Below are positions 19,401 to 28,038 of a DNA stretch of 59,805 nucleotides, piece by piece. The notes under the pieces were generated by a model that was given only the letters and a program-made list of their open reading frames with translations, searched no databases and was not told the DNA's origin. Each line of letters begins with the position of its first letter. The stretch's first letter is position 1. Source of the DNA: CAZBBC01 sp964489835 (lineage in GTDB: Bacteria; Calditrichota; Calditrichia; JAJRVZ01); NCBI GenBank assembly GCA_964489835.1, contig CAZBBC010000015.1, positions 1 through 59,805 on the forward strand, written 5' to 3'. The translations under genes and the position numbers were made by a program.

Positions 19401-19640
19401 GATAACGGTATTGGAATAAGGAAATCACTGGAATTAAAGCAACAAGAGGATAATCTGCAGAAGTCAAGTGGGATGGAAATTACACGGAATCGAATAAATT
19501 TGTTAAATCTTGAACAAAAAGAAAATGAACGACTGGAAATAACCGATCTTTCGGAGGAAAGTACAGAAAAGACCGGTACAAAGGTTGCGATTACCATACC
19601 AATCATCGATGCTTCTGACACAACCTCCCAAAAAGGGTAG
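16416..19640 (+). CDS. Sensor histidine kinase: two-component propeller, Y_Y_Y, LytS-type kinase
   Basis: A 1074-residue membrane sensor. A signal peptide (1 to about 29) leads into about fourteen propeller repeats with LWVGT-GGGLN-type signatures (about 35-700), then the Y_Y_Y domain (about 730-800: YAYKLEGFNSDWIYPG and YTNLNPGSYTFKV) that caps the periplasmic sensor. One membrane helix is at about 815-840. The cytoplasmic part is a LytS-type kinase with His868 in MNPHFIFNTINSIQYF, followed by an HATPase domain with N-box ENAVKHG and G1 box DNGIGI. It lacks the extra DNA-binding domains of hybrid systems. The LytTR regulator gene about 500 bases downstream is the obvious partner. Its ligand may be a polysaccharide or breakdown product, as for related sensors; this is inferred. 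Confidence 0.93.
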   Translation: MNIQKRHMKRFGCFLGLILLALPITIFAQSKSVRFEHLVFEKGIPHNYIYAIIQDHYGFMWFGTLYGLIKYDGIQYREYTNDPEDPHSISSDETISIYEDSKNNIWVGTIGGGLNRFNRDTEKFTKFYHVPSDSTGLSDNNVWCIQEDNDGNIWAGTSNGLNRLKFSENDNDGPVKFTRFLFNKNSLPEDKNNFIRSILYDHAGRLWVGIFGKGLHLFNQNSGQIIRLSKDNENIVSIFEDHSHSLWLATWGQGLINVDLGDEEDITKETVEFITYQKGPGSTISNFTWSLEEDSFGNLWIGTYSGLNKFDSQRNKINLYRHSESDPRTLSSNQIASLYEDRSGVLWIGAYQGGIDKYILHTNKFQHFRHDPFNPNSLSLNNVSSLFEDSKGHLWIGTLGGGLNCYYPENGNFTHFKNSPGEPGKLGSNYISSIDEDSNGTLWVSTYNGLNYFDSHGNLRQFLQKSDKSNDISGFMINTIFSDQNSNIWIGSSKEGLYRLGRESIITGEYEQYTYNQADSNSISHDNVLSITEDKKGTIWVGTYDGLNEVIMDPDDPQRKVVQFKRYKFDKKKVRNIRNYNIYTIYEDKNQVLWLGTGRGLNKFERDKDKFSYYTEKNGLPNNVINGILEDKNGHLWLSTNKGLSKFDPVGETFKNFDAQDGLQSNVFGLNANCMLKSGQLAFGGINGFNIFDPSDITSNAYIPDIVITDFNIYGESIQKNRDIHNLEEIQLSYEENYITIEYAALDFTNPEKNQYAYKLEGFNSDWIYPGNNNTAVYTNLNPGSYTFKVIGSNNDGVWNEQGASLKILILPPFWETLWFRLFLILLILLGLYLLIQVIRDREKRNSAIKEKMTELRMQALRAKMNPHFIFNTINSIQYFLTSNEKRTALEYLSKFARLMRLTLEFSDKTSISISEELESLRLYLDLEKLRFENKFDYEIDVDPQIDTPRIMIPNMLIQPYVENAVKHGIQNNTDTGLVKISLKKRDNEIYYVIEDNGIGIRKSLELKQQEDNLQKSSGMEITRNRINLLNLEQKENERLEITDLSEESTEKTGTKVAITIPIIDASDTTSQKG

Positions 19641-19683
19641 TGTTTAAAGTTCTATAAAAGGTGAAAAATGGGATTAAAAGATA

Positions 19684-20116
19684 AAACCACAGAGAACCTA
19701 GTGCTCACCCTTCGGGTGAGCGACGGAGTATATTTATTTTTAAAAATTAAATATTTAGAATTTTTATAACTATAAAACTAACTCATCATCGTAAATAATC
19801 TATTTATTAGACAATTACATTAGAATTTTTTAACCATCTCGGTGATTTATGAATAGCATAAGCAAATAGAAAAAAAGGTAATTGTTCAATTAAAGTTTGT
19901 TAAAGAAATTAAAAGTATTCATATTGGTCAAGTGTTAACTTTTCTGAAAGCAGGGAATATCAGAGTTGGAGTGTTGATCAATTATAATATTGACAAACTA
20001 TATGATGGAATAAAGAGAGTAATATTCTGAGAGATCACAGAGAGGAGATAATGAAAGAGCGTATTAACATAAATAAAATTGATAGACTTCTCCGTGTCCT
20101 CTGTGGTTATAATTGA
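19684..20116. repeat. Inverted-repeat element carrying a GxxExxY relic
   Basis: The left end reads AAACCACAGAGAACC (19684-19698) and the right end CTCCGTGTCCTCTGTGGTT (20094-20112), imperfect inverted copies. Between them lie a decayed GxxExxY reading frame and a hairpin CTCACCC-TTC-GGGTGAG. This is the usual setting of GxxExxY genes, which sit inside dispersed CACAGAG-type repeats. It separates the sensor kinase gene from the LytTR gene. Confidence 0.65.
19857..20030 (+). pseudogene. C-terminal relic of a GxxExxY protein
   Basis: A frame without a proper start, ending at TGA 20028-20030, reads KKVIVQLKFVKEIKSIHIGQ, then VLTFLKAGNIRVGVLINYNI and DKLYDGIKRVIF. This matches the end of GxxExxY family proteins (a PD-(D/E)XK nuclease-like fold, about 125 residues). 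The N-terminal half with the GxxExxY motif is lost, and no upstream ATG is in frame. It is a relic of a repeat-borne gene. Confidence 0.65.
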
Positions 20117-20149
20117 CACTACCCCAAATGAGACTAATAGGTAAACGAA

Positions 20150-20947
20150 ATGATTCGGGCAATTATCATTGATGACGAAGAAAAAAGCAGAAAGTTGTTG
20201 GTTAACTTGTTGGATCTGTATTGTGATAATGTAGAAGTGCTGGATCTCGCCGATTCGGTTGACAGCGGGTTGCGAGCGATTAAAGAACATCAACCGGATT
20301 TAATATTTTTAGACATTGTCATGCCTGATGGCGATGGCTTTTCACTCCTTGCTAAATTAGAAAAAATAAATTTTGAAGTGATCTTTACGACTGCTTATGG
20401 TGAATATGCGATAAAGGCATTACGGGAAAATGCTCTTGATTATCTTCTAAAACCTATCGATGTTGAAGAGCTGCAAAATTCTGTTAAAAGAGCAAGAATA
20501 AAGTTAACCCAAAGATCTGCAGATATTGAGTCCACTGTCGGAAATAAATTGGCAAATCTCCTTGAAAAGTATGACCATTTGGATATTCATGTAGATAAGA
20601 TCGGTATTCCCAATCAAAATGGCCTTATGTTTATTTCAATTAATGATATCGCCTTGTGCAAAGCCGAAGGAAATTATACAGAAATATATTTTGTTAATTC
20701 CTCAACAAAAGAGGTGGTGTCTAAAACTCTCAAAGAATTTGAAAAATTGCTTAAAGCATATAATTTTTTAAGGGTTCATCGATCCTATCTGATTAATTTG
20801 AATAATATCAAAGAATATCATCGCGTCAATCATAGCGGAGACACTGAGGGAAATGGTGGTTGTGTCGTTTTAATTAATGGCTTGATTGTTCCGGTCTCCA
20901 GAGACAGGAGAAAACAATTACTTTCTAAATATGCACGACCGATGTAA
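20150..20947 (+). CDS. LytTR-family response regulator
   Basis: A 265-residue regulator. The receiver domain (1 to about 120) has acidic pocket residues Asp8, Asp9 and Glu10, phospho-acceptor Asp55 in FLDIVMPDGDG, Thr in TTAYGEY and Lys in LLKPID. The C-terminal LytTR DNA-binding domain (about 160-262) contains NDIALCKAEGNYTEIYF and FLRVHRSYLINLNNIKEY. It should be phosphorylated by the upstream LytS-type kinase and bind DNA as a dimer. The next genes downstream (TonB receptor, secreted protein, PorV-like) are candidate targets, but no binding site was identified. Confidence 0.94.
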   Translation: MIRAIIIDDEEKSRKLLVNLLDLYCDNVEVLDLADSVDSGLRAIKEHQPDLIFLDIVMPDGDGFSLLAKLEKINFEVIFTTAYGEYAIKALRENALDYLLKPIDVEELQNSVKRARIKLTQRSADIESTVGNKLANLLEKYDHLDIHVDKIGIPNQNGLMFISINDIALCKAEGNYTEIYFVNSSTKEVVSKTLKEFEKLLKAYNFLRVHRSYLINLNNIKEYHRVNHSGDTEGNGGCVVLINGLIVPVSRDRRKQLLSKYARPM

Positions 20948-20974
20948 AAATTTACTCAGTTAGTAAAATCTTTG

Positions 20975-21024
20975 CTAATCGCCCCGACGGAAATAATAAA
21001 GTATTTAGTTACAACAGCATATAC
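20975..21024 (+). repeat. Dispersed repeat family A, copy 1
   Basis: The 336-base spacer before the TonB receptor gene holds a repeat starting CTAATCGCCCCGACGGAAAT and ending near ACAGCATATA. Related copies are at 30001-30060, 49938-50020 and, inverted and partial, 53161-53193. This copy lacks the central palindrome. The rest of the spacer shows no gene. Confidence 0.55.
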
Positions 21025-21283
21025 GGTTTAATCGAAAGAAGATTACCTTCACTGGATAAAACACACCGCCTACACATCGACACTGTCCATCACCTTCTTT
21101 TATTACTATCATTATCCCAGCATATAACATGGAAAATAGTAGTACCCCGGGTTTCTTTATTAGTGAAAAAAGGATCAAATTTCACCTGTCATTTTCTAAA
21201 ATCCTAACGAGTGGTTTAGTTTTCAATCGATTTCAAATTCCTGATCACGTCATTGTCCAAATTATTTTAGAGGAGAATTAGAT

Positions 21284-23893
21284 ATGTATAAAAAGATACT
21301 ATCAGGATTTGTATTAGCGCTTTTATTTATTTCACTGATTTCAGCCGGAACAACAGGAAAAATTGCCGGTATTGCTTTGGATGGCGAAACCAGTGAACCA
21401 ATCGCCGGAATGAATGTAGTCCTCGAAGGAACTTTGCAGGGAGGATCAACCGATATTGAAGGTGATTATTTTATCATCAATATCGTACCTGGCAAATACA
21501 CAGTGATTGGTTCGATGGTGGGTTACAAATCGGTAACCGTGAAAAATGTTCAGATTGATGCCGATTTAACCACCAAGCTTAATTTCAAATTGATCCCTGA
21601 GATCCTTACCGCAGAGACTATTACTGTAACCGCCGAAAAGCCATTAATCCAGCGAGATGAAACTTTTACTCAAACGGTAACAACAGCCGAGCAAATTGAA
21701 AGCATGCCGGTCAATTCTGTGAACGATGTCTTAGGTTACACTGCCGGTCTGATTGTGTATGGCGATGGTTCCTATGATTCTGATGAACCGGAAGCGATTC
21801 ATGTACGCGGTGGTCGTGCCAATGAACTTCTTTATATGATCGATGGATTCTATGTAAAAGATCCTCTCTTGGGGGGACAGGCCTCCGATATCCCGAATAA
21901 TGCTATCCAGGATTTGTCGTTGATTATGGGAACATTCAATGCGGAATATGGAGAGGCCATGTCCGGTGTGATTAATATGGTGACAAAAGAAGGTTCCGAT
22001 GAATATCATGCTTCTGTGAGTATGAGCACCGATCAATTCGGTATTGATGAATTCGATAATGGAACCCTGCGTACGGATTTTTTGCTAAGCGGACCGGTCC
22101 CTTTTCTAAAGAAATCGGCTACATTTTTCTTTGGGGCAGATTACCATGATACAGATACTTATCTACATCATTCAACCTCCCAGGTTCATGACGCAAAGGG
22201 TAATCCGATTTCACGTGAACACGAATTTCCAACGATGGACCGCCGGGAAAGGTATGCGGCCAATATTGTTTTATATCCGATAAAAAATTTAAAACTTAAC
22301 CTGGGATTTAACCGGCTGGACCAAAAACAACGTCTCTATGATGATGATTTTAAAGAAATCCCGGATCATATCGGATTTGATTATAATGAAAGCAATTTAT
22401 TCAAGTTATCCCTCACACACACGCTGAGTACACGCACATTTTACTCATTAAGAATAGCGCAATTTGACTATCATTATCAACATAAGTTAAAAGATAATCT
22501 TGATCAGATTATTGCTCCTTTACGGGTGCAGGACGCATTCGATGGTACCTCAAATTATGAATTCTATGGTGGCTACTGGTCTCAGGATGAAAATGGGGAT
22601 AGTCTGTGGGTGATTTCTGATGATGATTATTTCCGGGATTATTCTACGAAAGAGTTTTCGGTGATGGGTGATATCACCAGTCAGGTTCACAAAAGTCACC
22701 TTGTTAAGGTCGGATTCGAATACAAAAATTATACCATAGAGGAAGTTCAGATACCATTTGTCAATAGTAATGGCATAGGAGAACATGACGGGGAAACAAA
22801 TTATAAATACAAACCACTCAAGTTGTCCGCCTTTGCTCAGGATAAGATGGAATTTGATGACTTTGTGGTTAATGCTGGTTTAAGATTTGATTACCTCGAT
22901 CCTAAAGCTGATTATGCACCTGATGTAAGGAATCCTGCGGAGCGTGTCTCGACAGATCCAAAATTCAGGGTAAGCCCAAGAATAGGATTTGGCTTTCCTG
23001 TCACCGATAAAATTAAAATGCATTTCGCCTACGGCCAGTTCTTTCAGTTTCCGGAATTTAATTTTCTTTATAGTAGAACAAATCTGAATGATCCGGCCGG
23101 TCCGATCAATACACTTGTCGGATTTATACCGCAAATAGGAAATCCTGATCTGAAACCACAAACCACCATTGCTTATGAATTCGGAACAAAATTTATATTT
23201 TCTCAAGATGTCGTCGGTGATGTAACGATTTTTTACAAAGATATTTACGATTACATTGCCCTTACCTATATCAGAACGGATCCTAAAGATTACCAGGCGT
23301 TTGTGAATCTGGACTATGCAAACACACGGGGAATAGAACTAGGACTCACGAAACGATTCTCAAATCATTATGCGATCATTTGTAACTATACCTTCTCAAG
23401 GGCTGAGGGTAACGCCGACCGATGGACAACCCATCAGACGGAATTGGTCAGTGCTAATATCACCGGTCAGATTCCTCCCAAGAAGACTGTCACCCTGGAG
23501 TGGGATCAGCCACATACCTTCAGCTTTCAATTTGATGTACGCTGGGTAGATGATTGGGGAGTGAATGTCTTAGGAACATTCGGCAGCGGATTACCTTATA
23601 CACCGGCAGATGCCCGGGGAAAACATATCGGTGAATATAATTCCGCACGCAAACCATGGACGGGTACTGTAAATCTGCGATTAAATAAAGACTTTCATTT
23701 CTTTGGGGTTCGACAGCGTCTCTTTGCTAATATCTGGAATCTGCTTGATAAAGAAAATATACTCCAGGTATTTCAATCCACCGGAAAACCTGATGATTCG
23801 GCTAATCCGGGCACCTCTGAAGAAGGCGAACATAATCCACACTGGTACGGTCCGCCCCGTCAGATTGAATTAGGATTGCAGGTATCATTTTAA
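21284..23893 (+). CDS. TonB-dependent receptor with carboxypeptidase-like N-terminal domain
   Basis: An 869-residue outer-membrane receptor. Signal peptide about 1-22; carboxypeptidase-regulatory-like domain about 24-105 (GKIAGIALDGETSEPIAGM); plug about 120-235, with the NDVLGYTAGL and HVRGGRANELLYMIDG segments typical of plug domains; the remainder is a beta barrel ending in Phe (QIELGLQVSF). Such receptors import glycans, siderophores or vitamins using TonB-ExbBD energy. No SusD partner is adjacent; instead a large secreted protein follows 18 bases after the stop, and a PorV-like protein next. AGGAG precedes ATG 21284. The substrate is unknown, and the role may be secretion-linked rather than import. 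Confidence 0.93.
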   Translation: MYKKILSGFVLALLFISLISAGTTGKIAGIALDGETSEPIAGMNVVLEGTLQGGSTDIEGDYFIINIVPGKYTVIGSMVGYKSVTVKNVQIDADLTTKLNFKLIPEILTAETITVTAEKPLIQRDETFTQTVTTAEQIESMPVNSVNDVLGYTAGLIVYGDGSYDSDEPEAIHVRGGRANELLYMIDGFYVKDPLLGGQASDIPNNAIQDLSLIMGTFNAEYGEAMSGVINMVTKEGSDEYHASVSMSTDQFGIDEFDNGTLRTDFLLSGPVPFLKKSATFFFGADYHDTDTYLHHSTSQVHDAKGNPISREHEFPTMDRRERYAANIVLYPIKNLKLNLGFNRLDQKQRLYDDDFKEIPDHIGFDYNESNLFKLSLTHTLSTRTFYSLRIAQFDYHYQHKLKDNLDQIIAPLRVQDAFDGTSNYEFYGGYWSQDENGDSLWVISDDDYFRDYSTKEFSVMGDITSQVHKSHLVKVGFEYKNYTIEEVQIPFVNSNGIGEHDGETNYKYKPLKLSAFAQDKMEFDDFVVNAGLRFDYLDPKADYAPDVRNPAERVSTDPKFRVSPRIGFGFPVTDKIKMHFAYGQFFQFPEFNFLYSRTNLNDPAGPINTLVGFIPQIGNPDLKPQTTIAYEFGTKFIFSQDVVGDVTIFYKDIYDYIALTYIRTDPKDYQAFVNLDYANTRGIELGLTKRFSNHYAIICNYTFSRAEGNADRWTTHQTELVSANITGQIPPKKTVTLEWDQPHTFSFQFDVRWVDDWGVNVLGTFGSGLPYTPADARGKHIGEYNSARKPWTGTVNLRLNKDFHFFGVRQRLFANIWNLLDKENILQVFQSTGKPDDSANPGTSEEGEHNPHWYGPPRQIELGLQVSF

Positions 23894-23911
23894 ATAAGAT
23901 GGAGAAAAACA

Positions 23912-26722
23912 ATGAAAAAAAATACAGTGAAATTTTGGTTAATGACCGTAATTATTTTCGTTGCGGTTACTGATCCATTATTTGCACAGGAAAGCAGACC
24001 AGCCAAAAGTTTTACTTCAAAAGCGGCGTACTACAATTACCTGGCAAAAGAAAGAGGATATAAAAAAATAGAGGCTTCGCTTAACAAACCTGCAGGTCCG
24101 GAACATCGCAAACGTTCCATCTTTAATGTTGGTAATGTAACTACCAGAATACGTAATTCGGCAACATTGGGATACGAGAAAACCGATGGCTTGTGTTATG
24201 AATTTCCATCCGGTTCCGGTATCACCTATCGTTGGACTATGGCGCCTCTGGTAGGAGCGATCGTAAACGGACAGAAGAGAGTAGCCTGTGGGACCCTGGG
24301 TGCTGCCCGTCAGCATGAGGATGAGTTTGAGCCCATCGGTGGATTAGACGCCGGCTGGTCCGATGAAGATGGCAATTATGGAATTGCTGCTTCGGACCGG
24401 CCCGATACCTGGCCGGCAGCCTGGCCCACGGATGATCCCTATATGCCTGCGATAGGCTCAAATAATTTTCCCGGCATCTTGAATGGTGAAGTTGTCGCCA
24501 CCAGGGAAATGTATTTTGCCGTAACTGATCAAGGAGATTACCAGAATGACACTCTCAATATCCGGATTGATATATGGGGTATTCAGTATGAAGACTTTAT
24601 TAATGAAGATTTTATCATTTATAAAATGATCGTCACGAATATCGGGGAAGAAATTTTAAACGATGTTTTTATAGGGATGCACGATGATCCGGATACACCC
24701 GAGCAGGGTGATGGCGAATGGACCGATGATTTTGCCGCCTTTATTCCTAAAGGAACGGATGTGGAAGGGTATGTTGAATCGGAAGACAGTCTCCTGTGGA
24801 ATTTTACTTATCTATGGGATGGTGACGATAAAGCAGAAGGTTTTATCGCCAGTAAAGTCGGCTGGGTAGGATTGAAAGTATTGGAAACACCGGAAGATCC
24901 GGATAATCCGGGCTCACCTATGGGTTTAACAACATTGGATGTTTTTGCCTACAGTAATGCCCCCCAGTCACCGCTGGCGGAATATGATCAGCTGGCTTCC
25001 GGCATCAAACCACCGGACAATGTGGCACCCCATTCTGATGACTGGACGCAGACCCCTAATACATGGGGGCCGGATATAACCTATGCGATTGCCAGCGGCC
25101 CGTTTGAATTGAAACCTGGAGAAAGTCTCAATTTTGCAATGGCCAGTGTGCATGGCGTCAATAAAAAGGACTTGTTTAATAATGCCATGCTTTGTCAGAC
25201 ATTGTATAATAATGATTATGCCTCCGCAGAGGCGCCTCCGGTTCCCAATGTCCGGGCAATCGCCGGGGACCATTCTGTAAAACTTTATTGGGATGCCTTC
25301 CCCACGGAATATGCAATGTATCCTGATGGACATGTCGGTGATAAATTAACCGGTAATAATGCCTTCGAGGGGTATAAAATTTATAAGAGTACCGATCGTG
25401 GTCTTAACTGGGGTGAGGCTATGATTGATATAAATGGTACCCCTCGAGGTTTTATTCCACTGGCACAATATGATGTCATCAATGGAATTCAGGGTGAGAG
25501 TGAGTCAAGACCATTTTTTTATCTTGGAGATGACACCGGTCTGAAACATACTTTTACCGATCAGAATGTCGAAAATGGCTTTGAGTACTGGTATGCTGTT
25601 CTGGCATATGATCGTGATGATGGCCCAATCCCGCCCTTGGATAACGCCTTCAAAAAAAATGCGGATAGCCCGGGAGATAACGTTGTCGCTGTCATACCAA
25701 AGGGAACAGTGGGAGGATTTAAACCCGCCTCCGCAGACAGTTTTACAACACATACTTCAGGTATCAGTGATATCAGTTCTTTCCCGATAGAAATAATTGA
25801 TCCGGGGGCAATTACCGGTGATAATTATGAGATTTCCTTTAAAGATAGCTCCGAAGGAAAATTTTTCACGATTACCAATTTAGCTACCGGTCAGGTTACC
25901 CAGACGGGGGTACAGGCGGTGGAGAACTGGCCATTTTATAACGAAGAAATAGATAATGCGCCAATCTTTGACGGCGTTTCAATCAAAATTACAGATGTTG
26001 ATCCTGGTTTTAAAGATGCCTATTGGACAATCGGTAATTCCGATGCCGTTATTGAGGAATTTGGTTATTATGACTACGGTACAACCGATGACTATGAAAT
26101 TCGCTGGACAGAAACTTTGGGAGATTCCGGAGCATTTGGAGCACCGCCGCTTCCGTTCGAAATTCATAATCTGACCCAGAATGGGCAATGTGATCATTAT
26201 ATGTGGGATAATGATGGAACCGTTGACTATACGCCGGGTGATGATGTTCTGTTTATTGAACCGGATGGTGCTTTTACCTGGATAATTGAAATAGACGAAA
26301 GTGGATCAATGCCACCTGTGGCCGGAGATATTGCCACGATTGTGACCTTTAAACCGATCTCTGAAAATGATAAATACCAGTTTAGTACTTCGAAACAATC
26401 CTATGCATCGGTTACTGAAACTGACCTTCAGAAAATTACTACGGTGCCCAATCCCTATGTAGTCTCTTCTCGGTTTGAGATTGGAGCCTTTGGTCTGGAA
26501 AAAAACGTACAATTTCATTTCCTACCTCCTTCGTGTACAATTCGGATTTTTAATATTGCCGGTGATCTGGTTCAGACAATCGACCACACCAACGAAACAT
26601 CCATCGAGAACTGGAATCTACAATCCAGGAACGGTCAGGAAGTGGCTTTCGGCGTCTACTTTTATCACATTGATGCACCCGGCATCGGAGAGTATATTGG
26701 AAAAATGGCATTAATAAAATAA
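23912..26722 (+). CDS. Large secreted protein with type IX-like C-terminal domain
   Basis: A 936-residue exported protein. Signal peptide about 1-26 ending LFAQ. The middle contains acidic, aromatic, beta-rich segments and a fibronectin type III-like region near 440-590 (VPNVRAIAGDHSVKLYWDAF). The last 90 residues form a FlgD/type IX-like sorting domain: TTVPNPYVV, then RIFNIAGDLVQTI, GQEVAFGVYFYHI and the final KMALIK. This implies export across the outer membrane with help from a PorV-like protein, and one lies just downstream. No catalytic motif is recognised. It is 18 bases after the TonB receptor gene, so the two form an operon. Function unknown; similar proteins in the same setting recur in FCB genomes. 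Confidence 0.83.
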   Translation: MKKNTVKFWLMTVIIFVAVTDPLFAQESRPAKSFTSKAAYYNYLAKERGYKKIEASLNKPAGPEHRKRSIFNVGNVTTRIRNSATLGYEKTDGLCYEFPSGSGITYRWTMAPLVGAIVNGQKRVACGTLGAARQHEDEFEPIGGLDAGWSDEDGNYGIAASDRPDTWPAAWPTDDPYMPAIGSNNFPGILNGEVVATREMYFAVTDQGDYQNDTLNIRIDIWGIQYEDFINEDFIIYKMIVTNIGEEILNDVFIGMHDDPDTPEQGDGEWTDDFAAFIPKGTDVEGYVESEDSLLWNFTYLWDGDDKAEGFIASKVGWVGLKVLETPEDPDNPGSPMGLTTLDVFAYSNAPQSPLAEYDQLASGIKPPDNVAPHSDDWTQTPNTWGPDITYAIASGPFELKPGESLNFAMASVHGVNKKDLFNNAMLCQTLYNNDYASAEAPPVPNVRAIAGDHSVKLYWDAFPTEYAMYPDGHVGDKLTGNNAFEGYKIYKSTDRGLNWGEAMIDINGTPRGFIPLAQYDVINGIQGESESRPFFYLGDDTGLKHTFTDQNVENGFEYWYAVLAYDRDDGPIPPLDNAFKKNADSPGDNVVAVIPKGTVGGFKPASADSFTTHTSGISDISSFPIEIIDPGAITGDNYEISFKDSSEGKFFTITNLATGQVTQTGVQAVENWPFYNEEIDNAPIFDGVSIKITDVDPGFKDAYWTIGNSDAVIEEFGYYDYGTTDDYEIRWTETLGDSGAFGAPPLPFEIHNLTQNGQCDHYMWDNDGTVDYTPGDDVLFIEPDGAFTWIIEIDESGSMPPVAGDIATIVTFKPISENDKYQFSTSKQSYASVTETDLQKITTVPNPYVVSSRFEIGAFGLEKNVQFHFLPPSCTIRIFNIAGDLVQTIDHTNETSIENWNLQSRNGQEVAFGVYFYHIDAPGIGEYIGKMALIK

Positions 26723-26872
26723 CGACATATGCTACTAAAGAAAATAAAAATTTGATCCCGACTTGTCGGTATGATCCTGTCTAAAAAAATATTAACAGTA
26801 TCATATGATACTAACTATAAATAATGTGTGGATTAAAAAGAATTAAAACCGGAATTACCGGAGGATGACAAA

Positions 26873-27892
26873 ATGAAAAAAATAATACATGGATCTATGG
26901 CATTAATTTTGGTGCTGTTTTTGTTTTCTTCTGCCTGGGCACAGATTGATAATATCGGTACGTCGGCAGCAAATTTTCTGAAGATCGGCGTTGGCGCCAG
27001 AGCCCAAAGCATGGGTGGCTCTTATGTCGCTCAGGCAGATGAAGTTTCAGCTTTGTATTGGAATCCGGCCGGTATCGCAAAAGTCAAAGGACGCCAGGTC
27101 AGTTTTACTCAGATTGACTGGGTAGCGGATGTTAGTCTTTCTTATTTAGGCGGAGTGGTTTCGATGGGTGATGCTGGCTCTGTGGGGGTCAGTATGACCT
27201 ATCTTTCAATGGGAGAAATGAAAGTAACTGACTGGACGCATCCCGAAGGAACCGGCGAAACATTTGAAGCAAATGATCTGGCTTTAGGTATCGCCTATGC
27301 ACGAAAAATCTCAGAATTATTCCATGTTGGTTTTCAGGTTAAGTTTATACAGGAAACGATCAGTCAAAGTTCTGCCACAGCGTTCGCCATGGATATCGGC
27401 GTTCAGTATAATACAGGTTTTAGTGGTTTAAAACTGGGGATGGTTTTATCTAACTTTGGAACTGAAATGCAAATGAGCGGCAGGGATCTGAGTGTTCGTA
27501 CCGATCCTTTTAATACGGTGGGTTCTAATCCGGATGATGTTCATGCGAATTTGGAAACGGTAAGCTGGCCTTTGCCGATCGCGATTCGTCTAGGTGCTTC
27601 TATGGATATCGTCAGCAATGAAAATTTACGTGTAACCGGGAATCTAGATTTCTATGATCCCCGTGATGTAGAACAGAACTGGAGTGCTGGGGCTGAAGTC
27701 GCCTTATTGAATGAAATTGTTTTCCTTCGTGGTGGTGCAAATAATTATTATGAGAATGAAATTCGTCCCAGTCTTGGCGGGGGTATTAAATATAATTTTG
27801 ATGATACGCATGGTATTATTATCGATTATGCCTACTCCGATCTGGGTCGATTGGAGGACGCCAACCGTTTTACTCTCTCCCTGACTTTTTAG
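26873..27892 (+). CDS. PorV/PorQ-family outer membrane protein
   Basis: A 339-residue outer-membrane beta barrel related to FadL and PorV. Signal peptide about 1-24 (SSAWAQ). The family N-terminal signature is clear: NFLKIGVGARAQSMGGSYVA followed by DEVSALYWNPAGIA. The barrel ends LSLTF with terminal Phe. PorV in Bacteroidota shuttles type IX cargo from the translocon to the attachment complex. Its place directly after a protein with a type IX-like C-terminal domain supports a dedicated role with that protein. GGAGG lies eight bases before ATG 26873. A cluster of hairpins follows. Confidence 0.9.
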   Translation: MKKIIHGSMALILVLFLFSSAWAQIDNIGTSAANFLKIGVGARAQSMGGSYVAQADEVSALYWNPAGIAKVKGRQVSFTQIDWVADVSLSYLGGVVSMGDAGSVGVSMTYLSMGEMKVTDWTHPEGTGETFEANDLALGIAYARKISELFHVGFQVKFIQETISQSSATAFAMDIGVQYNTGFSGLKLGMVLSNFGTEMQMSGRDLSVRTDPFNTVGSNPDDVHANLETVSWPLPIAIRLGASMDIVSNENLRVTGNLDFYDPRDVEQNWSAGAEVALLNEIVFLRGGANNYYENEIRPSLGGGIKYNFDDTHGIIIDYAYSDLGRLEDANRFTLSLTF

Positions 27893-27904
27893 GGATCAGA
27901 TTGG

Positions 27905-28038
27905 TGTGGTTAGAATCACCACAATTATAAACCATGTTAATTGACCCTGAAAAGTGAATTCCGGAAAACTAATCCATTAGTTTTCCATTTTCCTCACCAA
28001 AACAGGTTGACCCTGACGCGGTTAGCCTGTTTTTTTTA
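27905..28038. terminator. Three-hairpin convergent terminator region
   Basis: Hairpins lie between the plus-strand PorV-like gene and the minus-strand SGNH gene. TGTGGT (27905-27910) pairs with ACCACA (27918-27923). GGAAAACTAAT (27963-27973) pairs perfectly with ATTAGTTTTCC (27976-27986). AACAGG-TGACC (28001-28012) pairs with GGTTA-CCTGTT (28021-28032) and has a T run on the plus strand. The last overlaps the end of the SGNH gene. Confidence 0.75.
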
